Shown: piece by piece, positions 25,904 to 35,676 of the stretch
Layout of the letters: every line of letters starts with the position of its first letter
How positions within the stretch are numbered: the first letter of the stretch is position 1
Assembly (NCBI RefSeq): GCF_029263665.1
Contig: NZ_JAJUFQ010000007.1
Location: 1 to 64,000 of the forward strand
Reading direction: 5' to 3'
Source of the DNA: Halomonas sp.
Lineage (GTDB): Bacteria > Pseudomonadota > Gammaproteobacteria > Pseudomonadales > Halomonadaceae
Length of the DNA stretch: 64,000 bases
Made by a program: the position numbers and the translations under genes
Notes under the pieces: model-generated
Told to the model about the DNA's origin: nothing
The model's database searches: none
Seen by the model: only the letters and a program-made list of their open reading frames with translations

Positions 25904-28804
25904 ATGGACAAGATTCTGGTCAGGGGTGCACGCACCCATAACCTCAAGCAGATCGACGTCGAGCTCCCTCGGGACAAGCTGATTGTCGTCACAGGTCTGT
26001 CAGGCTCCGGCAAGTCTTCCCTGGCCTTCGATACGCTCTATGCAGAGGGCCAGCGGCGTTATGTGGAATCGCTCTCCACCTATGCACGCCAGTTCCTGTC
26101 GATGATGGAAAAGCCCGATGTGGATCATATCGAGGGCTTGTCGCCAGCTATATCCATCGAACAGAAATCCACGTCCCACAACCCGCGCTCCACGGTCGGC
26201 ACCATCACCGAAATCTACGACTACCTGCGGCTGCTGTTCGCCCGGGCCGGTACACCACGCTGTCCGGAGCATGGCGAAGACCTCGAAGCCCAGACCGTGT
26301 CACAGATGGTCGATCAGGTCATGGCACTGCCTGAAGGCAGCAGGTTGATGCTGCTGGCCCCTGTCGTCAGTGGGCGCAAGGGCGAGCACCTGCAATTGAT
26401 GGCCGAACTGCGTGCCCAAGGTTTTGTACGCGCCATGATCGATGGCCAGGTGCTGGAACTGGATGACGTCAAACCGTTGGACAAGAACCGCAAGCACGAC
26501 ATCAGCGTGGTCGTGGATCGTATCAAAGTCCGTGACGGCCTGGCCCAGCGCCTGGCAGAATCCTTCGAGACAGCTCTCGGCCTTGCGGATGGCACCGCTA
26601 CCATTCACTTCATGGATGGTGAGCACGATGACATCGCTTTTTCTGCACGCTTTGCTTGCCCGGTATGTGGCTACTCGATTGCCGAGCTCGAACCTCGCAT
26701 GTTCTCGTTCAACAACCCGGCGGGAGCCTGTTCCACCTGTGACGGGCTGGGCGTGGAGCAGTTCTTCGATCCCGACAAGCTGATCAGTCACCCGGAACTC
26801 TCCGTGGCAGAAGGAGTGATCAAAGGCTGGGACCGACGCAGTGTCTATTACTTCAATCAACTGCAGGCTGTGGCCGACCACTATCGCTTCACCCTGGAGA
26901 CGCCGTGGCAAGAGCTTGCCCGTCATGAACAGGAAATCATTCTCCACGGCAGCGGAAAAGATGAAGTTTCATTCACCTATGTCAACGACCGCGGCAAGAA
27001 GGTCACTCGCGAACATCCTTTCGAAGGCGTGCTGCCCAACCTTCGTCGTCGCTATCGCGAAACGGAATCCAGCACAGTTCGCGAAGAACTGGCTCGCTAT
27101 ATCGCCGTGCAACCCTGCAAGACCTGTGAGGGCTCCCGCCTGCGCAAGGAATCTCGCCACGTCTATGTGGATAACACCACGCTCCCGGAGGTGGTGCGCC
27201 TGCCTATCGGCGACGCTCAGCGCTACTTCGGCAATCTGGTATTACCCGGGCGGAAGGGTGAGATCGCGGTAAAGATCCTCAATGAAATTTCTGCGCGCCT
27301 GGAATTCCTGGTCAATGTAGGTCTCGATTACCTGACGCTGGAACGCAGTGCCGAAACATTGTCTGGAGGCGAAGCGCAGCGCATTCGTCTGGCCAGCCAG
27401 ATCGGCGCGGGCCTGGTCGGCGTCATGTACATTCTCGATGAACCTTCCATTGGTCTGCACCAGCGTGACAACGACCGTCTGCTCAAGACGCTTGAGCATC
27501 TGCGCGACCTGGGTAACACCGTCATTGTTGTCGAGCATGACGAAGACGCTATCCGCGCAGCCGACCACGTCCTGGACATCGGCCCCGGCGCGGGCGTGCA
27601 TGGTGGCGAGATCGTCGCAGAGGGTACCCCCGAGCAGATCATGGCCAACGAGCGTTCTCTGACCGGCCAGTATTTGTCAGGTGCCAGAGCCATTGACGTG
27701 CCGCCCTGGCGTATTCCAGGCAACCCCGAGAAGGTACTGCGACTGGTCGGCGCCACCGGCAACAACCTGCAGAACGTCACCCTCGAACTCCCCCTGGGGC
27801 TGCTGGTATGCGTGACCGGCGTCTCAGGTTCAGGCAAGTCAACGCTGATCAACACGACCCTGATGCCGATTGCCGCCCGAGAGCTGAACCGCGCCACAAC
27901 CCTGACGCCCTCTCCCTACACCAGCATCGAGGGCCTGGATCAACTCGACAAGGTCATCGATATCGACCAGAGCCCTATCGGCCGCACTCCTCGCTCGAAC
28001 CCAGCTACCTACACCGGAATCTTCACGCCGATTCGCGAGCTGTTTGCCGGTACTCAGGAAGCACGCTCCAGAGGCTACAAGCCTGGCCGTTTCTCCTTCA
28101 ACGTCAAGGGAGGGCGCTGCGAGGCCTGCCAGGGCGAAGGCATGATCAAGGTCGAGATGCACTTCCTGCCCGACATTTATGTTCCTTGCGATGTGTGCAA
28201 GGGCAAGCGCTATAATCGCGAGACTCTGGAGATCCAGTACAAGGGCAAGACGATCGACGAAGTGCTGGAGATGACCGTCGAGGAAGCGTTGGAATTCTTC
28301 AGCCCAGTGCCCGCCATCGCCCGTCGCCTGCAGACACTTACCGATGTGGGTCTGACCTATATTCGCCTGGGGCAAAGCGCCACCACCCTCTCCGGAGGTG
28401 AAGCCCAGCGCGTCAAGCTCGCTCGTGAACTTGCCAAACGCGATACCGGCAAGACACTGTATATCCTCGACGAACCCACCACCGGCCTGCACTTCGAAGA
28501 TATTCGCCAATTGCTTACCGTGCTCCACCGCCTGCGCGACCATGGCAACACCATCGTCGTCATCGAGCACAATCTTGATGTGATCAAGACGGCAGACTGG
28601 ATCATCGACCTGGGCCCGGAAGGTGGGTCAGGTGGTGGCCAGATCATCGCCGAAGGCACTCCGGAGCAAGTCGCAGACATGGATGTCTCACATACAGGGC
28701 GCTTCCTCAAGCCACTGCTCGGACGTCAGCCCCATCACACAGATGCCGAAGCCAGAGGCAATCGCAAGACAGGGAAAGGCGGCAAGGAAAAGGTGACTGC
28801 CTGA
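25904..28804 (+). CDS. uvrA: Excinuclease ABC subunit UvrA
   Basis: UvrA is the damage-sensing ATPase of nucleotide excision repair and loads UvrB at lesions. The 966-residue protein has two ABC ATPase modules: Walker [13 protein letters not shown] (about 31) and [15 protein letters not shown] (about 640), with signatures [12 protein letters not shown] and [12 protein letters not shown]. Zinc modules are intact: [12 protein letters not shown] with CSTCDGLG, and CEACQGEG with CDVCKGKRY. It is about 26 residues longer than E. coli UvrA (940) through a charged C-terminal tail after [10 protein letters not shown] ([12 protein letters not shown]). A diverged copy of its last 33 codons before that tail lies at 33261-33359. 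The gene is divergent from the MFS transporter. Confidence 0.98.
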   Translation: MDKILVRGARTHNLKQIDVELPRDKLIVVTGLSGSGKSSLAFDTLYAEGQRRYVESLSTYARQFLSMMEKPDVDHIEGLSPAISIEQKSTSHNPRSTVGTITEIYDYLRLLFARAGTPRCPEHGEDLEAQTVSQMVDQVMALPEGSRLMLLAPVVSGRKGEHLQLMAELRAQGFVRAMIDGQVLELDDVKPLDKNRKHDISVVVDRIKVRDGLAQRLAESFETALGLADGTATIHFMDGEHDDIAFSARFACPVCGYSIAELEPRMFSFNNPAGACSTCDGLGVEQFFDPDKLISHPELSVAEGVIKGWDRRSVYYFNQLQAVADHYRFTLETPWQELARHEQEIILHGSGKDEVSFTYVNDRGKKVTREHPFEGVLPNLRRRYRETESSTVREELARYIAVQPCKTCEGSRLRKESRHVYVDNTTLPEVVRLPIGDAQRYFGNLVLPGRKGEIAVKILNEISARLEFLVNVGLDYLTLERSAETLSGGEAQRIRLASQIGAGLVGVMYILDEPSIGLHQRDNDRLLKTLEHLRDLGNTVIVVEHDEDAIRAADHVLDIGPGAGVHGGEIVAEGTPEQIMANERSLTGQYLSGARAIDVPPWRIPGNPEKVLRLVGATGNNLQNVTLELPLGLLVCVTGVSGSGKSTLINTTLMPIAARELNRATTLTPSPYTSIEGLDQLDKVIDIDQSPIGRTPRSNPATYTGIFTPIRELFAGTQEARSRGYKPGRFSFNVKGGRCEACQGEGMIKVEMHFLPDIYVPCDVCKGKRYNRETLEIQYKGKTIDEVLEMTVEEALEFFSPVPAIARRLQTLTDVGLTYIRLGQSATTLSGGEAQRVKLARELAKRDTGKTLYILDEPTTGLHFEDIRQLLTVLHRLRDHGNTIVVIEHNLDVIKTADWIIDLGPEGGSGGGQIIAEGTPEQVADMDVSHTGRFLKPLLGRQPHHTDAEARGNRKTGKGGKEKVTA

Positions 28805-28811
28805 CGGAAAT

Positions 28812-28858
28812 GCCAGCCCCCATCAGTGACGGTGTTATTGTCATTGATGGGGGCTGGC
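28812..28858. terminator. Long hairpin just after uvrA, possible terminator
   Basis: GCCAGCCCCCATCAGTGAC (28812-28830) pairs with GTCATTGATGGGGGCTGGC (28840-28858) over 19 bp with one G-U/A-C-type mismatch and a 9-nt loop, 8 bases after the uvrA stop. No T-run follows on either strand, so it may act as a stabilising 3' hairpin or a remnant end rather than a classical terminator. Confidence 0.55.
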
Positions 28859-29432
28859 CCCCCGGAAGTACTGCGCTCATGACCACCTCAATGGGCCTGA
28901 AGCTATCCTTGATGGCTTCGGAGCCCGAGGAGGCCATCCGGGCCACCAACCACCGTCGCAAGACTCCGTCCCTACAATCTCCCCCAACATTCACCTCGAA
29001 GATCAGCATGGATTCTTCCTGAGTACCCCAAGATAAATATGTCCCCTACTGTCATCGGGAACTGGCTGCCAGGCCAGACAAGCATAAGCTTGAGACAGGA
29101 CAACACCAGGCAAGGTCAAATCGTCAAATAATGGAGCCAGCTTTCGAGAAGGGATACTGGCTCGGGCAGTAATACAAGCGCCGTTTATATGTGGAGAACG
29201 ACTACTGTGCCTCACGGTTTCAGTCGCTCTCGGCTCATGAGCAACAACAACTGAAGCGCACCGGCGCCATCTTAAAAATCACTCCTGACATCACAAAAGC
29301 CAAATAAATAAAAACCACTGGCCATTCAGATAGAGAAATGCCCAAACCAACAGCATGCAATCGGGCCACTTGATCACATTTGAGAAAGGTCCACCGGGCA
29401 GCCAAGGCTTTTAATTCTGGAGTTGATCATCA
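28859..29432. other. Non-coding junction between uvrA and the fumarate-reductase-like gene
   Basis: This 574-bp stretch has no gene I can support. Minus-strand open frames at 28707-29009 and 29003-29215 overlap in different frames and show no motif I know; they could be remnants of one disrupted gene. The last 200 bases are visibly AT-richer, with stretches such as AAATAAATAAAAA near 29300, and must hold the promoter of the downstream operon. No clear FNR or Crp palindrome was found. Confidence 0.45.
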
Positions 29433-32210
29433 GTGAACAAGCTCACCCCCATTCTGAATTCTCTTACACTGCCAGGCGGTGCCGTTCTGAAGAATCGTCT
29501 CGTGATGGCACCGATGACCACCTGCGCTGGCTTTCATGACGGCACTGTCACCAGCGATCTGGTGGAATATTACCGGTCCCGTGCGGGGTCTATCGGTACG
29601 GTCATTGTGGAATGTTGCTTCATTGACCCCAAAGGACCAGCCTTTCCTGGCGCTATCGCGATCGATAGTGACAACAAGATCCCCGGTCTGAAAAGAATTG
29701 CAGACGCTATCAAATCTGAAGGATCACGGGCGATTCTACAGATCTATCACGGCGGCCGTATGGTGGAGCCCGAGCTGATTGGAGGAAAAACACCTGTCGC
29801 GCCAAGCGCCATCGCAGCACCACGCGAAGGGGCAACACGGCCCCTGGCGTTAACTGCTGAAGATGTTGATGTGATGATCACCAAATTTGGTGATGCAGTG
29901 AATCGTGCGATTAAAGCCGGATTCGATGGTGTGGAAATTCATGGTGCCAATACCTACCTGATTCAACAGTTTTACTCACCAAACTCCAATCAGCGTGAGG
30001 ACAAATGGGGCGGTAGCCGAGATAACCGTGCACGCTTCCCACTGGAGGTGCTGGAAATCACTCACAAGATGGCCGATCGCTTTGCTCATGAAAGTTTTAT
30101 CATCGGTTATCGCTTTTCTCCTGAAGAGATCGAAGCGCCAGGCATTCGCTTCGATGACACCATGTATCTGTTGGAGAGACTGGCAGCGCGTGGTCTTGAT
30201 TACATCCATTTTTCTGTCGGCCAATTGCTGCGCTCCTCCATTGTCGATACCGGCGACCCGACGCCCTTGATCACCAGATTCTGTGAGCAGCGCTCTGAAA
30301 CCCTGGCGAAAATCCCGGTGATCGGCGTGGGCGGAGTGATTAACAAGGAGGATGCCGAGTCAGCGCTGGAACATGGTTACGACCTGGTGGCGATCGGAAA
30401 AGCCTGTATCGCCTATCCGGATTGGGCTGATCGCATCATCAATGACGACAAGCTGGAGCTGTACATCGACAGCACCCAGCGCGAGGCGCTGCATATTCCT
30501 GAACCGCTGTGGCGTTTCTCGCTGGTGGACGCGATGATTCGCGATATGAGTGATACTGGCCGCAAATACAAGGCGGGCGTATACCAGGAAAAAGTCGAAG
30601 CTGAAGCATGGAAGCTGAAGATAAATGTCACCCTGGATACTGACCGTATCACTGATATTTCACTGGTTCCTGATGACACACTGGATGTCGACTTCACCAC
30701 CACCTTCGAAAGTCTTCGTACGAGAATGCTGGTGGCCAATAGCCCCCATGTCGACGCAATAAGTGGCGCAACCACTCAAAGTGAGGCGCTGAAGAAGGCC
30801 GTGTCTCGTGCCATGGCCACCTCAAGCAAAGAGCACGTGATTGAAGAAGGAGGTAACCCCGCGGCACCACAAGACTTCGATGTAGTGATTGTCGGCAGCG
30901 GCGGCGCAGGACTGGCAGCCGCCATTCAGGCCCATGATGACGGTGCCCGAGTGGTGATCATCGAAAAAATGCCAACCGTTGGTGGTAATACCATCAAGGC
31001 CTCAGTGGGCATGAATGCGGCAGAAACCCGTTTCCAGAATCTGAAAGGCATTGAAGACAGCAAAGAGCTGTTTTATGAAGAAACCTTGAAAGGTGGAAAG
31101 TTCAAGAACAACCCTGCTCTATTACGTGAGTTTGTCGAACAGGCGCCGGAAGCCATCGACTGGTTGGAACATCATGATATCGCACTGAGTGATATCACGA
31201 TCACCGGTGGCATGAGTCGCGATCGCACCCATCGCCCAGCTGACCGTTCTGCGGTAGGTGGCTTTCTGATCAGCGGGTTGGTCAAGAACATCAACAGACG
31301 CAATATCGAGATATTGCTGGAAACCACGGTATCGAAAATTCTGCATGAAGATGGTGCAGTGACCGGTGTCAAAGTGGCCGATGAATACAACGAGACTCGC
31401 ATCATCAACGCCAAAAGCGTGATTGTGGCGACCGGTGGGTTCAGTGCCAACCGGGAGATGGTGGTTGAGTACCGTCCTGAGCTGGACGGCTTTGTCACGA
31501 CCAATCATAAAGGTGCGACCGGCAGTGGCATTACCATGCTACAGGAAATCGGTGCGGATACCATCGACATGGGTGAAATCCAGATCCACCCTACCGTCGA
31601 GCAAACCACCTCATACCTGATCTCGGAATCCATTCGTGGCGGTGGTGCAATTCTGGTGAGTCAAGCCGGCCAGCGGTTCTTCAACGAAATGGAGACTCGG
31701 GACAAAGTATCCGCACAGATTATCGCGTTGCCTGAAAAAAGTGCGTGGATAATCTTTGATGAACAGGTTCGGCTCAACAACAAGGCAGCGGATGAATACA
31801 TTGCAAAGGGATTTGTGACCAGCTCAGCAACGATTCAAGAGCTGGCAGCGAAGCTCAACATCGATCAACTCTCACTGGAGACGACACTGAACCGCTACAA
31901 CCAGTTTGTCATCAAGCAGCGGGATGAAGATTTCGGGCGAACCACTGCACTGCGTCATCCATTGAATGAAAGCCCATTTTACGCCATTCGTATTGCCCCC
32001 GGTGTACACCACACCATGGGTGGCGTCACCATCAACACCGATACCGCGGTATTGGACAGCCAGCAACAGGTCATCCACGGTGCCTGGGCGGCAGGTGAAG
32101 TGGTCGGTGGCATTCACGGTGCCAATCGTATTGGCGGCAATGCGGTCGCCGACATCATCATTTTTGGCATTCTGGCGGGACGTAACGCTGCAGCGTTCGC
32201 CAAACACTGA
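29433..32210 (+). CDS. Three-domain NADH:fumarate-reductase-like flavoprotein (OYE-like + FMN_bind + FAD fumarate reductase)
   Basis: This 925-residue protein fuses three flavin modules. Residues 1-350 are an Old Yellow Enzyme/NADH:flavin oxidoreductase barrel (LKNRLVMAPMTTCAG, QIYHGGRM, GFDGVEIHGAN, GVGGV). Residues about 365-460 are an FMN_bind domain whose SGAT motif (444-447, in DAISGATTQS) is the site for covalent FMN. Residues about 480-925 are a fumarate-reductase FAD domain (GSGGAG at 488) with the catalytic Arg756 (ETRDK), His860 (HTMGG) and Arg899 (ANRIGGNA) of Shewanella-type enzymes. No signal peptide, so cytosolic. The layout equals the Klebsiella NADH:fumarate reductase; related enzymes reduce acrylate or cinnamates, so the acceptor is unproven. 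GTG start after GGAG; ApbE follows. Confidence 0.9.
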   Translation: MNKLTPILNSLTLPGGAVLKNRLVMAPMTTCAGFHDGTVTSDLVEYYRSRAGSIGTVIVECCFIDPKGPAFPGAIAIDSDNKIPGLKRIADAIKSEGSRAILQIYHGGRMVEPELIGGKTPVAPSAIAAPREGATRPLALTAEDVDVMITKFGDAVNRAIKAGFDGVEIHGANTYLIQQFYSPNSNQREDKWGGSRDNRARFPLEVLEITHKMADRFAHESFIIGYRFSPEEIEAPGIRFDDTMYLLERLAARGLDYIHFSVGQLLRSSIVDTGDPTPLITRFCEQRSETLAKIPVIGVGGVINKEDAESALEHGYDLVAIGKACIAYPDWADRIINDDKLELYIDSTQREALHIPEPLWRFSLVDAMIRDMSDTGRKYKAGVYQEKVEAEAWKLKINVTLDTDRITDISLVPDDTLDVDFTTTFESLRTRMLVANSPHVDAISGATTQSEALKKAVSRAMATSSKEHVIEEGGNPAAPQDFDVVIVGSGGAGLAAAIQAHDDGARVVIIEKMPTVGGNTIKASVGMNAAETRFQNLKGIEDSKELFYEETLKGGKFKNNPALLREFVEQAPEAIDWLEHHDIALSDITITGGMSRDRTHRPADRSAVGGFLISGLVKNINRRNIEILLETTVSKILHEDGAVTGVKVADEYNETRIINAKSVIVATGGFSANREMVVEYRPELDGFVTTNHKGATGSGITMLQEIGADTIDMGEIQIHPTVEQTTSYLISESIRGGGAILVSQAGQRFFNEMETRDKVSAQIIALPEKSAWIIFDEQVRLNNKAADEYIAKGFVTSSATIQELAAKLNIDQLSLETTLNRYNQFVIKQRDEDFGRTTALRHPLNESPFYAIRIAPGVHHTMGGVTINTDTAVLDSQQQVIHGAWAAGEVVGGIHGANRIGGNAVADIIIFGILAGRNAAAFAKH

Positions 32211-32270
32211 ACCAAGAGTGGCCCCCGATCATGTGTGGGCCGTATTTCCCGATCATGAGCAGAGACGAAT

Positions 32271-33230
32271 ATGCCTAAAGAGCAGCAGGTCTACGCTTAT
32301 TCGACTGTGCTGATGGGATCGCCCATCCTACTCAAACTCTTCGAACACAATGAAGCGCTGGCCAGGCAGGTGTTCCACTTGATCAAGCATTACGAGAACC
32401 TATTGACGGCAAATCGTTCGCCTTCTGAAGTCATGAGTATCAATCTTGCTGCCGGCGTGCACCCTGTCAGAGTCAACCCAGCAGTTTTCGAGCTTGTTCG
32501 TATCGCAAAATTCATCAGCCTGTTTCCGGGCAGTCTTTTCAACCTCACCATCGGCCCGCTGGTGAAGTGCTGGAAAATCGGTTTCCAGGGCAACAGAGTG
32601 CCGCAAGAGGAGGAATTACAGTCACGACTCCTGCTATGCAATCCACAAGACGTGTTGCTGGACGACATTGCGCAGACAGTATTCCTGGCCAAAACCGAGA
32701 TGGAAATCGACCTTGGCGCCATCGCCAAAGGCTATATCGCTGATTGTGTGCAGGCCTTTCTGCGTCAACGAGGCGTCAGCAACGCACTGATCAACCTCGG
32801 AGGCAATGTACAGACACTGGGGAAGCCTCCTGACGCAACAGGCTGGCTGATTGGCTTGAGAAAACCGTTTGGTGCCCCGGATGAACTGGTTGGCATCATT
32901 GAAGTCATCAACAAGTCAGTGGTGACATCCGGCATTTATGAACGCTTTTTTGAGCAAGATGGCCAGATATACCATCACATACTGGATGCCAACACCGGCT
33001 ATCCGTTAGATAACGAGTTACTCAGTGTCACCATCATTTCCGAACGCTCGATTGATGGCGATATTTACACCACACTGTTTTTCGGAATGGGGGTGGAGAA
33101 GAGTACCAGTTATCTGTCAGACCTTCCTGATATCGAAGCTATCTTCGTCACTCGCGATCAGCGGGTGATCTGTTCATCACAGCAGCACTTCCGTTTTACG
33201 CTTCTGGACAACAGATTCTGTCAACATTGA
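32271..33230 (+). CDS. apbE: FAD:protein FMN transferase, ApbE family (cytosolic form)
   Basis: ApbE moves FMN from FAD onto Ser/Thr of target proteins through a phosphoester bond, with Mg2+. The 319-residue protein has no signal peptide or lipobox, unlike the usual periplasmic ApbE, so it should act in the cytosol. Motifs: MGSPILLKLF near the start, EIDLGAIAKGYIAD (145-158), ALINLGGNVQ, VTSGIYERFF and HHILDANTGYPL. It begins 60 bases after the flavoprotein gene on the same strand. The obvious target is the FMN_bind domain of that protein; the cytosolic location of both supports the pairing. It belongs to the same likely acquired cassette. Confidence 0.93.
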   Translation: MPKEQQVYAYSTVLMGSPILLKLFEHNEALARQVFHLIKHYENLLTANRSPSEVMSINLAAGVHPVRVNPAVFELVRIAKFISLFPGSLFNLTIGPLVKCWKIGFQGNRVPQEEELQSRLLLCNPQDVLLDDIAQTVFLAKTEMEIDLGAIAKGYIADCVQAFLRQRGVSNALINLGGNVQTLGKPPDATGWLIGLRKPFGAPDELVGIIEVINKSVVTSGIYERFFEQDGQIYHHILDANTGYPLDNELLSVTIISERSIDGDIYTTLFFGMGVEKSTSYLSDLPDIEAIFVTRDQRVICSSQQHFRFTLLDNRFCQH

Positions 33231-33260
33231 TCTACCAGAGTAACATTTCAGCAGAGAAGA

Positions 33261-33359
33261 GGTGATGGCCAGATCATCACCGAAGCCACTCCTGGACAGA
33301 GCGCTATAATGGATATTTCTCATACTGGCCACTTCCTCAAGCCGCGGCTGGAACGTTAA
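33261..33359 (+). pseudogene. Diverged 3'-end fragment of a second uvrA copy
   Basis: These 33 codons including a TAA stop align without gaps to uvrA 28631-28729. By my count 74 of 99 bases match, and the encoded segment keeps GQII-E-TP-Q, MD-SHTG-FLKP and the final R. It ends right after the arginine where the intact uvrA continues into a charged tail. There is no start or upstream uvrA sequence, so it cannot be expressed as UvrA. It most likely marks the right edge of the inserted flavoprotein-apbE cassette; the divergence suggests it came from another lineage's uvrA rather than a recent local duplication. Confidence 0.85.
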
Positions 33360-33570
33360 CCAGCCTCAGGTAACGAAAGCCAGGAGGGTAAACAGACTCT
33401 TGCTTGGTACGCCCTGCCGACTCACTTGCCAGCAGGGCTTTATTGCACCGCCACACGAAAGCCCCATCTCCTGGTAGTTGGACTTCGTACCAGAAGCCAT
33501 GACAAGCCAGGTCCAATGAGACTACGCACACGGCCCAGGTGAGAAAATCTTTACTGGACCGCCTATGGCA
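33360..33570. other. Spacer right of the uvrA fragment
   Basis: These 211 bp hold no supported gene. A minus-strand open frame at 33337-33531 (64 codons) overlaps the uvrA fragment and shows no known motif; it may be a remnant. No terminator was identified for apbE or the small gene at 33571. Confidence 0.4.
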
Positions 33571-33792
33571 TCACTTCTCAGCAGGCTCTTCCATAGTTGA
33601 CATGAGGAGCTCTTCCAATTCTTTCACCTGCTGCTCAAGAGCAGCAATACGGCTAGCCTCACTGGCATCTTCAGCATGCTTCGAGATTTCTTCCATGCGC
33701 TTTTGAAGGGCGGCAGAATCCATGCCAGCATAAGCGCTGCCAGCAGCCAGAAGAGATACAGCCAGAACAGCCGGGATCATTTTGATCTTCAT
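33571..33792 (-). CDS. Small secreted coiled-coil protein, hypothetical
   Basis: A 73-residue protein with a clear Sec signal peptide (MKIKMIPAVLAVSLLAAGSA, then Y-A-G, cleavage expected after AYA at about residue 22). The mature part of about 50 residues is a charged, heptad-like helix (SAALQKRMEEISKHAEDASE, ALEQQVKELEELL), so a short periplasmic coiled coil is likely. AAGGAG lies 7 bases before the ATG. I recognise no family and the neighbours give no clue: it stands alone between the cassette and the ribosomal operon. Confidence 0.75.
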   Translation of the reverse strand: MKIKMIPAVLAVSLLAAGSAYAGMDSAALQKRMEEISKHAEDASEASRIAALEQQVKELEELLMSTMEEPAEK

Positions 33793-34113
33793 TGTTTTCT
33801 CCTTTTCGAGAATGTCATCTTTCTTTCTGAGAGTGTGCTTGAGAACCTTTCAGCCCCTTTAATCCCGTGCTATATGCCCTGAGGCTTCAGGGTGGGAGAA
33901 GCCATCAGGTTTCAACCATCCTTCATTACAAATAAAGGCAGTCGAGTTTTACCTATGGAAAAGACTACGTCGATCCCCACACAGCCTTATCAGAAATACC
34001 TTCAATCATTTAGGAATATACCTACACAGAAGATGCAACTTGAACAGCTAGCCCATGCCCATCCACCATTATTTTTCTTCTGCGCTAGAAAGCAGCCAAA
34101 TTTTCCTCAAAAA
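33793..34113. other. Intergenic region upstream of the small secreted protein
   Basis: This stretch of about 320 bp holds the promoter region of the small minus-strand gene at 33571 and ends at the rplQ terminator. A plus-strand open frame (33892-34128) runs into that terminator, has no motif and is rejected. Confidence 0.4.
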
Positions 34114-34140
34114 AAACCGGCTCCCTAAGGGAGCCGGTTT
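34110..34140 (-). terminator. Rho-independent terminator after rplQ
   Basis: On the minus strand AAACCGGCTCCC and GGGAGCCGGTTT (34114-34125 and 34129-34140 on the plus strand) form a 12-bp stem with a 3-nt loop followed by T-rich sequence. It lies 31 bases past the rplQ stop and ends the S10-spc-alpha supercluster. Confidence 0.93.
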
Positions 34141-34171
34141 GCGTCGAGCAAGAGTCATTGCACAGGAGTGA

Positions 34172-34558
34172 TTACTCCTCGGCAGCAGCCTCTTCCACGA
34201 CGGGACGATCGACCAGTTCGACGTAGGCCATAGGTGCGTTGTCACCAGTGCGGAAACCGCACTTGAGGACACGGACGTACCCGCCCGGACGATTGACGTA
34301 ACGCGGACCCAGCTCGTTGAAGAGCTTGCCGACCGCTTCTTTAGAGCGAGTACGGCTGAAGGCCAGACGACGATTGGCGACGCTATCCTGCTTGGCCAGA
34401 GTGATGAGCGGCTCGATATGACGGCGCAGCTCCTTGGCTTTGGGCAGGGTTGTCTTGATCACTTCGTGCTCGATCAGCGACACGCTCATGTTCTTGAACA
34501 TGGCCTGACGATGCGAGCTCGTGCGATTCAGATGACGACCACTCTTACGATGACGCAT
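34172..34558 (-). CDS. rplQ: 50S ribosomal protein L17
   Basis: A 128-residue L17, starting [20 protein letters not shown], the conserved rRNA-contacting N terminus; [19 protein letters not shown] and [20 protein letters not shown] are also intact. It binds 23S rRNA near the tunnel exit. The tail ends in an alanine/glutamate run (VEEAAAEE), as in many gammaproteobacteria. It is the last gene of the alpha operon, 39 bases after rpoA, and is followed by the terminator at 34110-34140. Confidence 0.98.
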   Translation of the reverse strand: MRHRKSGRHLNRTSSHRQAMFKNMSVSLIEHEVIKTTLPKAKELRRHIEPLITLAKQDSVANRRLAFSRTRSKEAVGKLFNELGPRYVNRPGGYVRVLKCGFRTGDNAPMAYVELVDRPVVEEAAAEE

Positions 34559-34597
34559 GGTTGTGATTCCTTACCTAACTGGGACTCGAGCCGACGC

Positions 34598-35596
34598 CTA
34601 GGCGGTGGCCTTGTCGTCCTTCAGACTGGCGGGTGGCCAGTTTTCCAGACGCATGCCGAGGGATAGACCACGTGCCGCCAACACATCCTTGATTTCATTC
34701 AAGGACTTCTTGCCGAGATTCGGCGTCTTCAGCAGCTCGACTTCTGTGCGCTGAATGAGGTCACCGATGTAGTAAATATTCTCGGCCTTGAGGCAGTTGG
34801 CACTACGGACGGTCAACTCGAGATCGTCTACAGGGCGCAACAGGATGGGATCGATATGATCCTCTTCCTCCACCACTTCCTGTTCCTTGTCAGCTTCCAA
34901 GTCGACGAAGGCGGCCAGCTGCTCTTGCAGGATGGTCGCACTACGACGAATAGCTTCTTCCGGATCCAGGGTGCCATCGGTTTCCAAGTCAATGACCAGC
35001 TTGTCGAGGTTAGTACGCTGCTCTACACGAGCAGCCTCGACAGCATAGGAAACGCGACGCACAGGGCTGAAGGTCGCATCCAGTTGCAGGCGACCGATGG
35101 CGCGTGATTCATCTTCGGCTTCGCTGCGGACATCCGCAGGCTCATAGCCACGACCACGGGCCACCTTGAGCTGCATTTTCAGCTCGGCGCCTTCATTGAT
35201 GTGTGCGATGACATGCGCAGGATTAACGATCTCAACGTCATGATCGACGGCAATATCTCCCGCAGTAACAACGGCGGGGCCCTGCTTGTTCAGCGAGAGC
35301 ACCGCCTCATCGCGGCTGTGCATCTTGACCGCCACATCCTTGAGGTTCAGGAGGATTTCGATGACATCTTCCTGTACGCCTTCGATCGCACTGTACTCGT
35401 GGTCCACGCCTGCAATTTCGGCTTCCACCACGGCACAGCCTGGCATGGAAGAAAGCAGGATACGACGCAGAGCGTTGCCGAGGGTATGGCCGAAGCCACG
35501 CTCGAACGGCTCAAGCACGATCTTTGCGTGATGTGCGCTAATCTCTTCGACCTTGATGTCACGAGGACGGAGAAACTCTGTCACTGAACGCTGCAT
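34598..35596 (-). CDS. rpoA: DNA-directed RNA polymerase subunit alpha
   Basis: The alpha subunit nucleates core polymerase assembly through its N-terminal domain and contacts UP elements and activators through its C-terminal domain. The 332-residue product (E. coli 329) starts [19 protein letters not shown]; the NTD has [18 protein letters not shown]. After an acidic linker ([15 protein letters not shown]) the CTD has [20 protein letters not shown] and [13 protein letters not shown]. An in-frame start 69 bases upstream is rejected because it lacks family similarity. It sits between rpsD and rplQ, as in the classical alpha operon. Confidence 0.98.
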   Translation of the reverse strand: MQRSVTEFLRPRDIKVEEISAHHAKIVLEPFERGFGHTLGNALRRILLSSMPGCAVVEAEIAGVDHEYSAIEGVQEDVIEILLNLKDVAVKMHSRDEAVLSLNKQGPAVVTAGDIAVDHDVEIVNPAHVIAHINEGAELKMQLKVARGRGYEPADVRSEAEDESRAIGRLQLDATFSPVRRVSYAVEAARVEQRTNLDKLVIDLETDGTLDPEEAIRRSATILQEQLAAFVDLEADKEQEVVEEEDHIDPILLRPVDDLELTVRSANCLKAENIYYIGDLIQRTEVELLKTPNLGKKSLNEIKDVLAARGLSLGMRLENWPPASLKDDKATA

Positions 35597-35676
35597 ATGA
35601 ACACCTTTCAGGCTGCCAAACGGATACTCGGTAATAACCACCGCCCTCCTGAAGGAGGGCGGCACGGGCTAGCCGC

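Noticed and set aside
28707..29009. 100-codon minus-strand frame overlapping the uvrA 3' end
   Set aside because: It overlaps uvrA and the hairpin and shows no known domain; at most a remnant.
29368..29390. Possible FNR site upstream of the fumarate-reductase-like gene (TTGATCACATTTGA)
   Set aside because: The left half fits TTGAT but the right half does not match ATCAA, so it is not a credible FNR palindrome.
33892..34128. 78-codon plus-strand frame
   Set aside because: It runs through the rplQ terminator and has no motif.
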